A stretch of DNA of 64,000 bases from Thysanoteuthis rhombus (Eukaryota > Mollusca > Cephalopoda > Oegopsida > Thysanoteuthidae). Of this stretch, positions 11,820 to 22,799 are shown in pieces; the first letter of the stretch is position 1, and the number at the start of each line of letters is the position of its first letter. A program made the translations under genes and the position numbers. The DNA is taken from positions 40,553,316 through 40,617,315 of the forward strand of contig OY735207.1 in NCBI GenBank assembly GCA_963457665.1, read 5' to 3'. The notes under the pieces were generated by a model. The model saw nothing but the letters and a program-made list of their open reading frames with translations, did no database searches and was not told the origin of the DNA.

Positions 11820-13270
11820 TACATGAGTCGCAAAATTTGGTCACTTCTTACGTAGTCCAATTGACAGCCGTCCACGAAATTTAATTGAGATTCATTGACA
11901 GTTTTTGAAGATGTTGTGTGGACAATGCTGACGTGCACATAAGTGCATGAAAAAAAAAAAGGAAAATACTTCTCTATTGAACCAATACTTCTAGACACAT
12001 CCCGAAATGTAAGAAATACTTCTTTGCCCGATTGCCCACTTTCACGCAAGATTACTTTGTAATTCATCGAGGACTTTCGGAGATATTACATAATTTTTAG
12101 TGCATCAGAAAGTGGAAGGTATCATTTCTTTAGTGGGAGAGGGTAGAAATTCAGTCACCAGATTAGATAATATCTGAAAACCATCCATATCGAGAGAAAA
12201 AAATGTTGGACTGTGAATATGCATATCTTACAATTATTGTGGATCGATCCGTTGCAAGATTTAATCACTTCTTCTGTTGCATATTGCCAACCTTTCCACG
12301 AAATTCCATTCAAATTTATTGGGACCTTTTTGGGATACTGTATGGACAAACAGGAGCAAATACAAAAATGAACGAAAGAACGAAAAGATATCCCTCAATT
12401 GAATACTAATTCCTGGATCCCCACCAAATTGGATCTCCTCCCCTTGCCGATCTACAAAATGTAATAGAAATTCGTGAATAACTCTTATAAATACTGTGCA
12501 GAGACATGAACGAATATAGAAATGTACAAAATATTAAAACGGAAAAAAATCTCTTAATCAAAACCGAATTTCTGAATCATTCCTCCAAATTCAGTTACTT
12601 CCTAAATGCAAAAATGTCTTCCAATCGAGAATAAATCCATGAATCCGTATCAAAATTTAATCACTTCCTCCTTCATGTTTAATATACCCTTCCACTAAAT
12701 TTCCTTGACATACATGGAGGAATTCCAGAGAACGGACAGGGTCAGATGTAGACATTTATGAAAAAAAGCTGATAGACATTTATACGTTTAGTTTCGTTTT
12801 TTTTCTATGAGCACTACTATCTGTGTACACTATATCTCTGAAATATCGTCGAAAAGTAAGCCATGGCAAATGGAAGAGGCGATTGCATTATAAGGAAGAT
12901 TAAGAGACACTTTTCAATTTTGGAGAAGGATGAGCTTTCTTTGATCAAAGAATTTGTTCCTGAATGGGAAATGTTTCTTTCTTTTTTTTCCAAATATATC
13001 TCTGTATCGCTCCTGTTCATCAATACGTTATGAATAGATTTTGAAGACATTTTAAGGAACGGTAAAGCACGGGTCGAAGAGTAGTGAATCCAGAAATCGG
13101 TTTTTGATTGAGAGATACTTTTTCGTTTCAGTATTTTGTACATTTTTTTTATTTGATCTGGTCTCTCTACACGATATCCCCAAAAGTTCTCTGTGAATTT
13201 AGGTGAAATTCCTTGGAATGCTGAGCCATTTTGTACAAAAGGGAGGATGAAATTTAATACTTGAGCTAAA
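11820..13270. repeat. Degenerate ~160-230 bp monomer family, locus 2, with internal inversion
   Basis: Same family as at 7.44-8.56 kb. Units at about 11,820-12,760 read on the minus strand: GGATCC with AATTTGGTCACTTCTT-type words, then CCACGAAATT, then a GATATT or GATACTGT box near 12,078 and 12,333. Units from about 12,820 to 13,270 read on the plus strand: TATATCTCTG near 12,830, then ACGATATCCCCAAAAGTTCT near 13,170. Spacing is about 157-255 bp. As at locus 1, minus units lie left of plus units. The short frames here (for example 12,817-13,143 minus) are not coding. Confidence 0.7.
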
Positions 13271-13307
13271 AAGCAAAAGAAGTGCGATGAATGAAATACT
13301 ATTTGAA

Positions 13308-13351
13308 AATCATCATCATTATCATTATTATTATTATGATTATTATTATTG

Positions 13352-13395
<44 letters not shown>

Positions 13396-13427
13396 TAAAA
13401 ATAATAATAATAATAATAATAATAATT
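13308..13427. repeat. (ATT)n / (AAT)n arrays forming an inverted pair
   Basis: An (ATT)n block (13,317-13,350) is followed, after GATAATTAAT, by an (AAT)n block of similar size, and a further (AAT)n block ends at 13,427. The two are reverse complements, so the strand can fold into a long A-T hairpin. Confidence 0.9.
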
Positions 13428-13491
13428 AACCAAGCTGTATCTACGGAATTGAGGCCTACTAAAAATGGTTTTTTGCATTTCAGTTATTTGA

Positions 13492-13554
<63 letters not shown>
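13492..13554. repeat. (CT)n microsatellite
   Basis: About 31 uninterrupted CT units. The Ser-Leu run in the frame at 13,392-13,634 is its translation. Confidence 0.97.
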
Positions 13555-13557
<3 letters not shown>

Positions 13558-13929
13558 CTTCATATTCAGTGGTGACCGGTGTGGCTGATCAGTCTAATTT
13601 GAGAGCGGTATCGATGGTAGCATTTCGAGCATGAAGATCTCACCAGCCCTAGAAAATGGATATGGTTGACTTTTCGACACTTTTTAAGCTGTTTGGTACG
13701 GTTGTGTTCGAGGCACCTTACACCAACAGTGCATATTTCTTGTTACTCCGAACGATGTTGTTTTCGCCTCTTCCAGGTGTCAATGGGAATATTGCACGCT
13801 TTGAAGTTGGATTTATGCCATCCTAATGTTAATTTGGTAGATTGGATGGTTTTCTTGGATTTAACACACATATAAATACTGTACCGTTTCCACCATACTG
13901 CTACTTGGTTTACAGATTTCGAACTTCCT

Positions 13930-13930
13930 C

Positions 13931-13972
<42 letters not shown>

Positions 13973-14000
13973 TTCTTCTTCTTATTATTCTTCGTCTTCT
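13930..14000. repeat. (TTC)n microsatellite
   Basis: A TTC/TTA trinucleotide array within a pyrimidine-rich stretch. It gives the poly-Ser frame at 13,842-14,090. Confidence 0.95.
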
Positions 14001-15940
14001 CCATCTTCTTCAATATTTTCAATATCTTCATTTTTTACTGTAATAACCCAGCCTTGTCTTCAATTTCGACTCGCCTTCGTTTATATTTGATTTATTCGTT
14101 ATCCTTTTCTGTTTTCATTTCTCCTTTGTCGTTGTTCCTAAAAACAGCTTATCTTGTCGCACTACCTGCATCTGATAGTCTTCAGCAAACACGAAGAGCT
14201 TTCAAAGCCACTGACCTTTAAATGCAAAAATGCGCCTCATTACTCCTGCAGAAAAGGTCCATCGGCAACAACTACAGACACAACTGTTTCGTTTATCTAT
14301 GATGTCCACCATCCACCAGTAAGCCGCCATTTTTTTTTCTCTTCCCAGAACGCTCTATGAAGCCGAACCAATAATGGGCAAATGTGTTCTTCGATTCATG
14401 TGCTCAAACAATATCGCTGTGTAAGTAGTAAACCAAGTTCGTAAAATCAACATTTGACTTGAACATACTTTCTTATCGTTTATCATTTATATTGAAAAAA
14501 GCCCTGAAGCATTTTCTCTATACTATCTTCATTTTCCCCCTTAATATAGTCTTTTCTTAACCCTAGCAGTACTAATTTGGGAATTTCGCCGTACAGCAAT
14601 GGTTAGCAAATCACGCTGACCACAATAGGCCTAGACACGTTTCAGAATTCAGAATTTTTCGGATTCCAGAATGACAATACATACGTATCCTGGAACTAGC
14701 CAGTACTAAACCTGTAGTTTTCAAAAGGTGCTCCACCGGCACCGTATAAGATTTATAGTAATGTCATCAGTATATTGTCATCACTGGTACCGTAAAAATT
14801 CAACAACTTATCTTTGTTTCTTCAGGTCATATATGGGGTGTTTCCGATACATAAATCTTCGATAAAACTTTGCACAGATATACCACAATATAGATTCTGC
14901 AGCAAATTCACTATCTGATATATTGATAATGATAAAGTCTGAGTCCCATGGTTCACCGTGGGTGACTGGATTAGCTACTTGTCACTAACGTCATTCTCGC
15001 TAAACCTTGCTAAATAAAGGTAAAACATTAAACGCGTGAAAGGATCGAATAATCGATGCAACACCATACAATACTTACTATACCCAAATAATTTCAACTC
15101 TTTCGCTCATCAGATAATGGACAGTGGCCATTTTTGAAAGATGACATTAAGAAGGGAAAATGAAGGGATATCTGGCTATTTCATTCTCACGTGTCTAATG
15201 CGTAGTTGGCTTGAACAGTCTTCAAGATAAGAAAAACCTATTCTGAAGTAGATGGTAAATATAGAAACGGCTTTTTTTATCAGCACACTAACTGGACACA
15301 ACGCTCAAAATGTTATCGCTTTTAACGTCACTGACACTAGACCGGACCCGACGAGCTTCGGCAACCAACGTATTCCTGGCAATGGACTGGTGTATATTAC
15401 AAGAGAAATCATTAAAACATATGGCCTCGTTGGTTCAGATCGGGTACCGTCTGTCTTAACGTTACTTCGTAATCACTCACGCAAGAGTAATCAAAAGATT
15501 TTTTAGTCAAGTATGTTATAAGCATTAGCAAGCGTTTGGTATCGCTACCTCTATATTTATTTTTTTTCTTAATAGTTCAAGTTATTTGATTTGCTTTGCT
15601 ACAAGTCATGCGTAAGGCCACAGGTTTTTTTCCATAGATATCCTCTCATTGCATATCCATCCTAAAGGTAGCTACTATGAGACTAAAATCATCAGTTTAT
15701 ACTCTTTTTTTTTTTTTTTTTTTGTAATGGAAAGATACTCTTGAAATTTCGAGACCATTAGGAAAGGATGATGCATTGTACTAGAGGTCGCGTGTTGGAC
15801 CTGCAGAGACTGCAACTAAAAGTTCGTCGGAGTTTTTTAAAAAATCCAAACGATTATGTTAGAATTATCTTAGTATATCTCGGAATTTTAGAGATGAGGT
15901 ATTATTATTATTTCTATTGATATTCGGTCCCTCTTCATCT
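14001..15940. other. Unassigned sequence
   Basis: The plus frame at 15,252-15,506 (84 codons, with balanced composition including TGHNAQNVIAFNVTDT) has no family I recognise and no clear splice sites. A run of about 20 T lies at 15,704-15,723 and could be the poly(A) of a minus-strand retrocopy, but no retrocopy body was identified beside it. Confidence 0.5.
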
Positions 15941-15944
15941 TTGT

Positions 15945-16010
15945 TGTTTTTCATACAACGTTTCAGCCGTTGCACTCTACGGCCTCCGTCAGGTATCATC
16001 TGAGAGATTT
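15945..16010 (-). ncRNA. Degenerate hammerhead-ribozyme-like motif of a Penelope-like element
   Basis: On the minus strand the order is CTGACGGA, then GGCCGT (15,984-15,979), an 8-nt loop, ACGGCT (15,970-15,965), then GAAAC (15,964-15,960). GGCCGT and ACGGCT pair over 6 bp, one of them a G-U, as helix II. CUGANGA and GAAA are the two hammerhead core boxes. Here the first box carries one extra G (CUGACGGA). A short helix III is possible (GTTGT with ACAAC), but the expected cleavage triplet after it is not seen. Hammerheads are known in the terminal repeats of Penelope-like elements. This one lies about 270 bp beyond the stop of the GIY-YIG ORF at 16.28 kb on the same strand, where a 3' terminal repeat would be. 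It is probably no longer active. Confidence 0.55.
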
Positions 16011-16094
16011 TTGGGAAGTAACTAACCGAACCCTTTATTTATCCGACTGGGGTATATTGACCGTACTCCCCTCTTTTAGCGTTAGTAGTATTGT

Positions 16095-16186
16095 TATACT
16101 GTCTCACACTAGGATCGAACATAGAATCATCAGATTACTTAACAGTAATTAGTCTGATGCTGTAACCACTGCACTATGTGTCCATG
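16095..16186 (-). repeat. tRNA-like sequence (tRNA-derived SINE head)
   Basis: The minus strand reads TAGTGCAGTGGTTACAGCAT (an A-box-like D arm), followed about 45 nt later by GTTCGATCC, a B-box match. These are the two internal RNA polymerase III promoter boxes. The T stem is poorly paired, so I call a SINE or tRNA pseudogene and not a functional tRNA. It sits between the Penelope ORF end and the hammerhead-like motif, so it probably inserted into the 3' part of that element. Confidence 0.6.
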
Positions 16187-16280
16187 TGGACAACAGGTGC
16201 TAATTTTTGGGAGCCTTAAACCTCAGGTGACAGATTTTTTTTTGATGTTATTGTTTTCTTTCTTTTATTATTAGAGGTTC

Positions 16281-16930
16281 CTATATGGTATCCATTTCAA
16301 TGCTAGGATTACTGAGGCAGTTTTGCTTGCCTAGCATATGGGCCGACTCTTTCAATTTACGAATTTTCCAGTGTTCTTCCTGATCAATTATCTCAACCTT
16401 GTTCCAGAGGGGTAGGTGGTCTCCCTTTTCTTTCCATACATGGTCAGCTATACCCGATTTATTGGTTTCACCTTTACTCACCGCTTTTCGGTGTTCTTCC
16501 ACCCGAACCTTCAAGGGGCGACAAGTTTCACCTGTGTATTCGTGCCCACAGCTGCACGGTAATGAGTATACACAGTTTTTAGTGTTCAATAACTCAGTGG
16601 GTGGTTTGGTGCGGAAGAGGTAGCTGCGTAGCGTTGATCTGCTTCTGAATACGGCCCGGATATCATATGGGGCGCAGATCTTCCGGATCTTCTCAGACAC
16701 ATTCTTAAGGTAGGGGAGACAGACTGTTGTTGGTTTATGATAATCATCCTCCTCCTCCGTCACTCTCCTTTCACTAGTGGTGACAGTTAAGCCTTTGGGG
16801 TAACCATTTTTCTGGAGATTCTTGCTTATATTACGCATCTCACAGAGGTATGTGTCAGTCGCTACTTATTAACTTTGCTCGGTGCTGTAAGCATCGGACG
16901 ATCTCTTTCTTAACGCTGTATGGATGTGTC
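16281..16930 (-). pseudogene. Penelope-like element, C-terminal part with GIY-YIG endonuclease
   Basis: A 185-codon minus-strand frame (16,838 to 16,281) contains NGYPKGL, PYLKNVSEKIRKIC, LLNTKNCVYSLPC, then GHEYTGETCRPLKVRVEEH. This is the usual order in Penelope-like retroelements: the region after the reverse transcriptase palm, then a GIY-YIG nuclease domain. VYSLPC and YTGET give the two GIY-YIG half motifs (Y and YTG), the Arg of RPLKVRV and the EH follow, and the frame ends with a natural stop. Upstream, a second frame encodes HPYSVKKEIVRCLQHRAKL (about 16,930-16,870) and joins through a frameshift near 16,855. The reverse transcriptase core is absent. Upstream of 16.95 kb the sequence becomes an RTE fragment. 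A truncated relic, clearly not a host gene. Confidence 0.9.
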
Positions 16931-16949
16931 TGAGAAGATCCAGAAGATT

Positions 16950-17225
16950 TAGCATATGATCTTTAGGGATCAAGGTCGTGAGTCATAATGTCCAGCAATT
17001 GTCTGCCATCTTTACTATATGGACAGCCTATCGCCAATGGTTTTTATGATATCTCTGATTCCTGTTTTCTCTAATATACTGTGCTGTCGTGTGATCTCAT
17101 CAGATAATGTTGAGTATGATTTTCTTATGTGCACGCTGCATAGTTTTCAATTTCAGCGACAATCTTTTGGTTACGTTCGATATTTCAGTTCGATTGGTAA
17201 CCATCGGGAGTTGGTTGTAGACCTT
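16950..17225 (-). mobile_element. RTE-type LINE fragment
   Basis: The minus strand matches the family between the PRDH segment (GATCTTTAGGGATCAAGGTC region) and the WNLTKR segment, with CILPIV-like sequence lost at the far end. Both ends are truncated and it lacks the usual ATG tail. Its left border abuts the Penelope relic at about 16,940, so one of the two elements broke or received the other there. Confidence 0.75.
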
Positions 17226-17404
17226 ACATAAGACTTATGGGGTTTCTTGTTCTTGAAGCTTGAGCTTCCTCCAGGGTAAGCTTGCCAACCTACAGTGATT
17301 CCTGGGTTTCATTCTTCTTTCTAGGGGATTTCATATAGATTTTTTGTACTGGGTAGATATAGCGGTCTATTCTCTTGACCTCTGTGTTTCCGATTGTTCA
17401 CTGT

Positions 17405-17530
17405 AAATGATTCTACGATAGAAATACACTGAAATCAGGAAGAAAAATATTGTCATTGGCAAGGAATAAAAGACAAGTCTTACTGAGATAACAGGGCTAT
17501 AATACGTATAATGTAAATATATTGTAGATT
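17405..17530 (+). repeat. Dispersed repeat, family C (copy 1)
   Basis: GAAATACACTGAAATCAGGA followed by ATTGTCATTGGCAAGGAATA, then ACAGGGCTATAATACGTATA and ATGTAAAT, is shared with copies at 21.7-21.87 kb and 58.43-58.56 kb. The unit is about 110 bp. No coding potential. Confidence 0.6.
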
Positions 17531-17539
17531 ATATTATCA

Positions 17540-19740
17540 TAAAAAGAATGCCCCTCTTTACATTATTAGAGATATTGTCTATGGTCCCTGCTTTGCCCAA
17601 AACATGAGAGGAGATATGAAAATGGGTGCTAAATAGAAGAATTCAGGGAAATATGCATTTTCTAAATATTCATCGCTGAAATAAGGGCTGTCCATACAGC
17701 GTCCTGTGTGGAATTAATTTAATATTCATGATTAGTGAGACGAGAAAGGTAATCAGTATACTAGTGCAGAGGTTCAAGGGATTAAGATTAGAAACTTGCT
17801 GGTGACGTCAGCCAAGTTTCGCATAAGGCCAGTTGTTGACGTGACATTTATTGAGGTGAGCCAAGTATAGTGGTGCCAAAATTGTTCACTAGTTTGTGAA
17901 ACAATCTTATAAACCATTGGTCCACGGTGTATGCGAATCGGTTCTTGTAATTAGTAGTCAAACTTTGGCTCATATAAACTTTTCTCAGGAACCTAGCAAT
18001 GATTAAATTTTTTGCCAGTGGTTCTGGAGACCGATTGTTCCACCACAAAGTATTTGCTAGATTCAGGGTTTAAGCGACAACCCTTAGGTGGTAGACACAA
18101 TAAATATAAAATAGATGTCGAATGTGTGTGGATAATGTTGAGCAGGTGAAGCCAATGTCCAGGTGCAATTGATCAGGTAAGGCAATGAATTAAAAATGGC
18201 CACAGAGTAAAGCAAAATAAGGTGGGGCCGAATTCATGTCAGAAAAGTTTATTTATTGTTTAATGGAAGATTTATTTCAAAGGCCAGTGGGTGTGATCGT
18301 CATGTAATTAATTTCTCTGTACAGCTCAGACAAGGCGTGCAGGTGGAATGAACGCAGGGGTCAGAATAAATGGCAAACGATAGACAAATGAAATTAGTGG
18401 TGGCTGCCTTGTTTACATAATCTTTTTAATCCACAGATGTTTATTTGCTTACAGCACTTGAAAGCATGTATTACATGTTTTACAAGTCCACACACCTATA
18501 CACTGTTTCATAAATGAGGATGTATGAGGCCATTCTCGATACTGGTGAGTCAATTATGTTTTTAAATTCTCCAAGTATCAATATCGTTAAATCAGCTTTT
18601 AGTTTTGAAATCTCATAGATCTTTCAGCTCAGTGTTATCAAGTAATGATGAGTGACACTGGAACAGGACAAATCTATCTTGATTTTGCTCAAACGATCAT
18701 GTAACAACTAGATGTTCACAATGGAGGCAATGTATTCACTCAGTATGAATAACTGAGCATTCCATCCGATAACTTCCGTCATATGTTCTAAATAAAGTTC
18801 ATATGTGGGAGCGCTGGGGACAGTTGTAACAAGGGAGGGTTACAACAAGTTTTATTCCTCCAATAAGAAATATGCCAGAGTGATGACACTGACACTGCAC
18901 ATGTGCAGTCACCACCCCAAGTGGACAGGAAATATATTCAATATTTGCTGATGTAATTATTGAAAGAATATGTTTTTGAGGTATGAAAATAATTTTTTTC
19001 GTGACTTATATGTTGTATGGTTAGCATGTGTCGAAGTCAGTATGTCTAGCTATCACATGGTCCGCAGTAAATGCTAATAAGGTTAGGGACGGTTGCCACC
19101 AGCTGTGTCATTTCGGGATGTGTACGCTTTTAAACATCCCTTATTTTTTAAGGTTTTAAAAAGCTTATTAGCTTTGACATTTTTGAATGTCAGGAAATCA
19201 AAGATCGTAGGTGTGTGACAAAAAACATTTTTTTGAAACAGCTGTAGTTTCGTACATTAAATAAATGTTTGATATAAGTTTACTGCATTGCAAATTGTTC
19301 CATTCTTCCTGTCAAACACAGAGAGAGGGAGAGGTTTAATAGCATCTGTAACATTTGTACATAGGTAGGCGTATGTTCTATGCACAAACAAACAAAACTA
19401 AATAACTGTTACTTGATAAACAGATGCATGATATTATAATATTACTGTGTATCAATAGATAATACTGTTTTGTTATAAAACAAAACGTATTTTCAAAATA
19501 TTATGCACAGCTAGACAAAAAGCAAAAGTTAAATGGTGGAAATGATATGTTGCAACCGTCGGTGATTAGTAATAAAAATACTCCCTCGGGAAATAATGAG
19601 GAATGAAAAAAGTGTTCCAACCGTTTTCAGGTTCGCCTACACCACAACTAGGATATAAGATAAGCGATGATACGTACGTAATATGAGATAAATGCTTTTA
19701 TTTTTGAATGAGTTATATAACAATGTTTGATAAATATGTC
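17540..19740. other. Unassigned AT-rich sequence
   Basis: No frame above 66 codons and no recognisable element. Two patches, 18,815-18,850 and 19,550-19,640, contain short related words about ACAA/GTTGCAACC but I cannot define a repeat. Confidence 0.5.
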
Positions 19741-19744
19741 AGTA

Positions 19745-20885
19745 AGCATTGGTACGGTTGATATATGTCATTATAAGTTGGATGAATATTTGAATATAAT
19801 GCCACGAACAATTGAACACCAGTTATCTATTGTAAATCCTCTTTGTCTGATTACTGCTGTCAGACGTTTTAGGCATAAACCCAAATACTTTTGGCAAATT
19901 TCAACTGAAATCTAATTCCATTTTTCGTTGCTGAACTTCTCTGATTCTTATATATTCTATGATTTCTTTTTCAAACATCCATTTTTGTTTCAGACCACGG
20001 ATTTCAAATATCATTTGATCGAAAAGTCATGGCAAGACATTGATCTTTCTCTGTCCCAGCATTGAATCACCGGCGTTGTCTTATATTTGGGATCATTGGT
20101 CTCGTTGGAATATACGACTTCTTCTCATACTTTTCCGATTAAGAATATCCTCATAGTTTTCTTTTTCCATGAATCTTTCGATTCCAACCTGTTAAGCAAC
20201 AACTTTTGCAATAAAGTAACCATTAAGCTTAACAGAACCTCTTCTACGTTCCACTGTCAAGGTGGTATTCTTCAGAAGAAAAAAAAACATTTATTCTATT
20301 TCTGGAGCATGCACTGTTTATTTGATTGACTGAAGAGTTCTAACTTCGTCTCATCAGACAATAGGACTTTATCCAAAAATATTTTATCTTTGTTCAGATG
20401 CTTTCCAGGGAAACTAATTTTGCTTTCAAATGCATTTGGCACAATAGAGGTGTTTCCCTTATTCTTTGCTGTACCTTGATTTCACTTTGAATGATTTAAA
20501 GTTATTTGTCACATTTTTCTGTGAGCTTTTGTGAAACTTTACGGGGATGGCCGATTTTCAGATGATTTTCAAGTCATCAGCCATATTGATTTCCTTTATT
20601 ATGGACTGTATCGTCGACCTAATGCCCTTTGGAAATCTTTTCATACCCCTTTTCCTGCCTTGAGCTTATTAACAATTAATTGCCTCAAATCGATACTGAA
20701 ACCTTTTATCTTCGCCATAATGGGTCAAGCTCAAAACAATTGCTGTGTGAATAACATTATGCTCCGAAGACGAGGTATGTTCCCAAAAACATAGATCAGT
20801 CTAGTTATACAAGTGGTTCTGTGAAGATGAGAAATAAATCATATTCAAATATTCACTTAAATCATAATAATTTTTATGGACCATT
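19745..20885 (-). pseudogene. Tc1-family DNA transposon relic with degenerate transposase
   Basis: On the minus strand the frame starts at ATG 20,718: MAKIKGFSIDLRQLIVNKLK then AGKGYEKISK, the N-terminal helix-turn-helix typical of Tc1-like transposases. Further along come PLLCQMHLKAKL, then LLSDETKLELF (the first catalytic Asp context) and NDPKYKT, close to the canonical NDPKHKS with the second Asp context just before. C-terminal EICQKYLGLCLKRLTAVIRQRGF matches the family's closing segment of the form KRL-AVI--KG. Stops and several frameshifts break the frame. Outside the ORF, TATTCAAATATTCA occurs in opposite orientation near 19,783-19,798 and 20,838-20,853, giving imperfect terminal inverted repeats. 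Length of about 1.1 kb is normal for the family, here with internal loss. Confidence 0.85.
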
Positions 20886-21063
20886 CAAAAATCTTATGTT
20901 TGTACGGTTTCAAATACTGTCGCAGGAATCCTTAAATGATGAATATAGTTACTTTATATTTTGTGTGTATCATCTCTCATGTGGCATCTTAGTAATGGCG
21001 TGATTTTAACTTCATAGAACACGGATGAAGGAAATTATTACCATACGAATACCCATTGCCCCC

Positions 21064-21065
<2 letters not shown>
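20886..21065. other. Unassigned flank
   Basis: Short frames only. It separates the Tc1 relic from the (AT)n array. Confidence 0.5.

Positions 21066-21127
<62 letters not shown>
21066..21127. repeat. (AT)n microsatellite
   Basis: About 30 uninterrupted AT units. Confidence 0.97.
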
Positions 21128-21129
<2 letters not shown>

Positions 21130-21489
21130 ACCATTCAAAAATGAAAAAAAAGATATTGAATTCTGAAATGAGTCAGCTAGAGGCCCCAGATAGGAGATTG
21201 TGTACCGTAGTTGGAATCCTTTATGGTTAGGCTCCCAAATAATAGAGTCAAGGTTAACAGAAAACTCTGTTGAGATTTTGAAAAAAAAATAAAGATAGAT
21301 TAAAAATTTTAAACAAAATATGAATATTAAGGCAAACAGGTCTGGTTAGTTACTAATTAGAAACCGTCACACCAGCAACGATGTGTTGAGGTATCAATAA
21401 AAAAAATTGAAAAAGCAGTAATCAATAATTAAGTTACTTTTATCGCTTTTTCAGAAAAAAAAATCCACATTTTCAAAAAACAAGTACGA

Positions 21490-21560
21490 ATACAACCGGA
21501 CACAATCAAGGGACCGATTCAGTGTAAGCTTGCATTGCAAGTGGTCGGAAATTTTGGCAA
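21490..21560. repeat. Short repeat shared with 26.59 kb
   Basis: GTGTAAGCTTGCATTGCAA near 21,520 matches GCATAAGCTTACATTGCAA near 26,616, with similar AAGGGACCGATTCA and GAGGAACCAATTTA sequence before each. A dispersed repeat pair of unknown nature. Confidence 0.45.
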
Positions 21561-21684
21561 GGGTTGTTAATGAGATGTATCCATAATGTAAATGCATTAT
21601 AGTTTTCTATAGAAAAACATTGTAAATGATTTAACTGTAAGAATTGGTCGACAATCATTTTAATACAATTTTTTTTTTTAAATT

Positions 21685-21875
21685 GGGATGAAGTTTATTG
21701 TAAGAGATCAAGAATCAATGCAAACGTTATTGAGAGGAGAGAGCCATTATATGTGAAACGTAATATTTAAATGTATCGTGAATGAATTTACTATGGAAAT
21801 ACATTGGAATCAGAGGGAGAGTGGTTGCCATAAATCAATGCAAGCGTAAGTGACTGAGTCAGTTGATTACATGGA
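21685..21875 (+). repeat. Dispersed repeat, family C (two tandem units)
   Basis: Two successive degenerate units. The first (about 21,690) has AATCAATGCAAACGTTATTG and then GAGAGCCATTATATG. The second (about 21,780) has GGAAATACATTGGAATCAGA and AATCAATGCAAGCG. Both match copies at 17.4 and 58.4 kb. Confidence 0.55.
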
Positions 21876-22129
21876 ATAATACAGGCACTGACATAATTGG
21901 GTTAAATATCATGATGCGTTGCACACTTTACTTCTTACTACTATTTTAGAATGTTCCAAAGCAATATTCGTCAGTCGTTACAGGATAAAAAGGTTTCTGT
22001 CGATACAGGAGGTAGTATTGGTAACTTCCTGGGCTCAATGCACTGTGATTGTACCGTTCAGCAGAAATCTCTGCGCAGCTGACTCTCGTTGTTACCCAGC
22101 CAACTGAGTCATTCTGTCATGAGCTTTGT

Positions 22130-22395
22130 GCTATCTACTCGTTTAATGACGTGAAAATATCTCCGTGATCTGCATCAAGTTTTGTGCGAAGTTCGGTGAA
22201 TCCGCGACCGAAACCCCAAATATGTGCTCCGTCAGGCTTTTGGCGAACATTTTTCAGGTCAAACATTTTTGAGTGGTATGCTCGTTCCCTAGCCGATTGA
22301 GCAACGAATCAAGATGGCTATAATTCACCTAATGCCACTATCGCCCGTCAATCTACCATTGCATAACTCAAGGAAGGAAAGATTTGGGGCCCCCA
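22130..22395 (+). pseudogene. Mariner-type transposase N-terminal relic
   Basis: The plus strand reads ICIKFCAKFGESATET, then after a frameshift LRQAFGEHFSGQTF and FEWYARSLAD. This order matches the Mos1-type helix-turn-helix at the start of mariner-like transposases, where a KFC-KLGKSATET segment leads to an EWH-RF segment. A later stretch, NATIARQSTIA, resembles the linker that follows. Stops interrupt it and no catalytic domain follows. A separate mariner catalytic relic lies at 53.1-53.4 kb. I identify the family from motif order alone. Confidence 0.65.
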
Positions 22396-22799
22396 AATTT
22401 GGGGGATGACTAATAAGACTGCAAAGCATGTGTGAGATTCTGAATTTTCTTTCTGGCATACCCCAAGAACTTTCTGATACCCCTTTGTATGTTGCTAGAC
22501 GCCCCAGCAACTAGTGGTCAAGGCTGTTTTTTTACTCAAAATTAATCATAAAAGCTAAAACAAGGTAATCAGGGATTGCCAGTGATCAGAATTTCAGTGG
22601 ATAGGATATTCATTTTCTTACCTGAACGTAATGGCCGATATGGGTGTGAGAAAGGCCACTCTGAGCTGCTGGCATACGTCCAAAAATCACAAGCTAGACT
22701 CTTAGATATCCTTAACATCTTATGATCGTCTTGTCAAGTACTTAACACTTAGTACTACGCGTTTTGGTTAATTGCAACAGCCATCGACATGTCTCTTCA

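Noticed and set aside
15704-15723. Poly(T) as the tail of a processed pseudogene on the minus strand
   Set aside because: No spliced coding sequence or target-site duplication was found beside it.
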